NCBI GenBank assembly: GCA_934511465.1
Contig: CAKSWG010000042.1
Span: forward strand, 1 to 13,990
Reading direction: 5' to 3'
Source of the DNA: an uncultured Faecalibacterium sp.
Lineage (GTDB): Bacteria > Bacillota > Clostridia > Oscillospirales > Ruminococcaceae
DNA: 13,990 nt
Below are positions 13,974 to 13,990 of the stretch, piece by piece; position 1 is the stretch's first letter; each line of letters starts with the position of its first letter. Made by a program: the position numbers and the translations under genes. Under the pieces are notes generated by a model, which had not been told where the DNA came from, ran no database searches, and saw nothing but the letters and a program-made list of their open reading frames with translations.

Positions 13974-13990
13974 TGTATTCACCGACACAT

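Overview
The window looks like the right-hand part of an integrative or mobilizable element in a Clostridia-type Firmicute, plausibly a Faecalibacterium/Ruminococcaceae-like gut bacterium. This rests on strong AGGAGG-type ribosome sites, element-type primase genes, and moderate base composition (roughly 50% GC in the element core by hand count). Species cannot be assigned from the window alone. The element ends at a 3' fragment of tRNA-Arg(ACG) at about 13824-13868, followed by that tRNA's terminator and host DNA.

Layout: (1) 1-831, minus strand: the start of a P4-type primase/helicase gene, preceded by a CHC2 zinc-finger primase gene with a likely TTG start. A terminator-like hairpin lies between them and a 15-bp palindrome sits upstream. 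(2) 1193-2063, plus strand: an XRE-type repressor with a clear sigma-A-like promoter. (3) 2064-2547: a gene-free stretch holding what looks like a pMV158-type (MOBV) origin of transfer and the promoter of the next operon. (4) 2548-9490: a complete type I restriction-modification operon in order hsdM-hsdS-hsdR. The hsdS product has two target-recognition halves plus an extra C-terminal domain of about 200 residues resembling YwgA/SocA (Panacea)-type domains. (5) 9592-11483: an AT-rich two-gene cassette, tcmP and a radical-SAM-like three-cysteine protein, overlapping by ATGA. (6) 11513-13159: a GC-richer gene for an AlbA_2 plus HATPase_c_4 protein with C-terminal winged helices, followed by seven phased short repeats and a hairpin. 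(7) 13304-13552, minus strand: a small conserved hypothetical gene. (8) 13654-13717: phased repeats resembling integrase arm sites, then the att/tRNA fragment.

Functionally the primase genes, repressor and oriT serve replication, control and transfer. The relaxase and integrase are not in the window and would have to lie further left or be supplied in trans. The type I R-M operon is cargo that protects host and element. The TcmP/radical-SAM pair is a recognised but poorly understood partnership and may be a second modification or defence module. The most unusual points are the HsdS fusion, the CX3CX3C cluster motif, the oriT, and the two phased repeat arrays.
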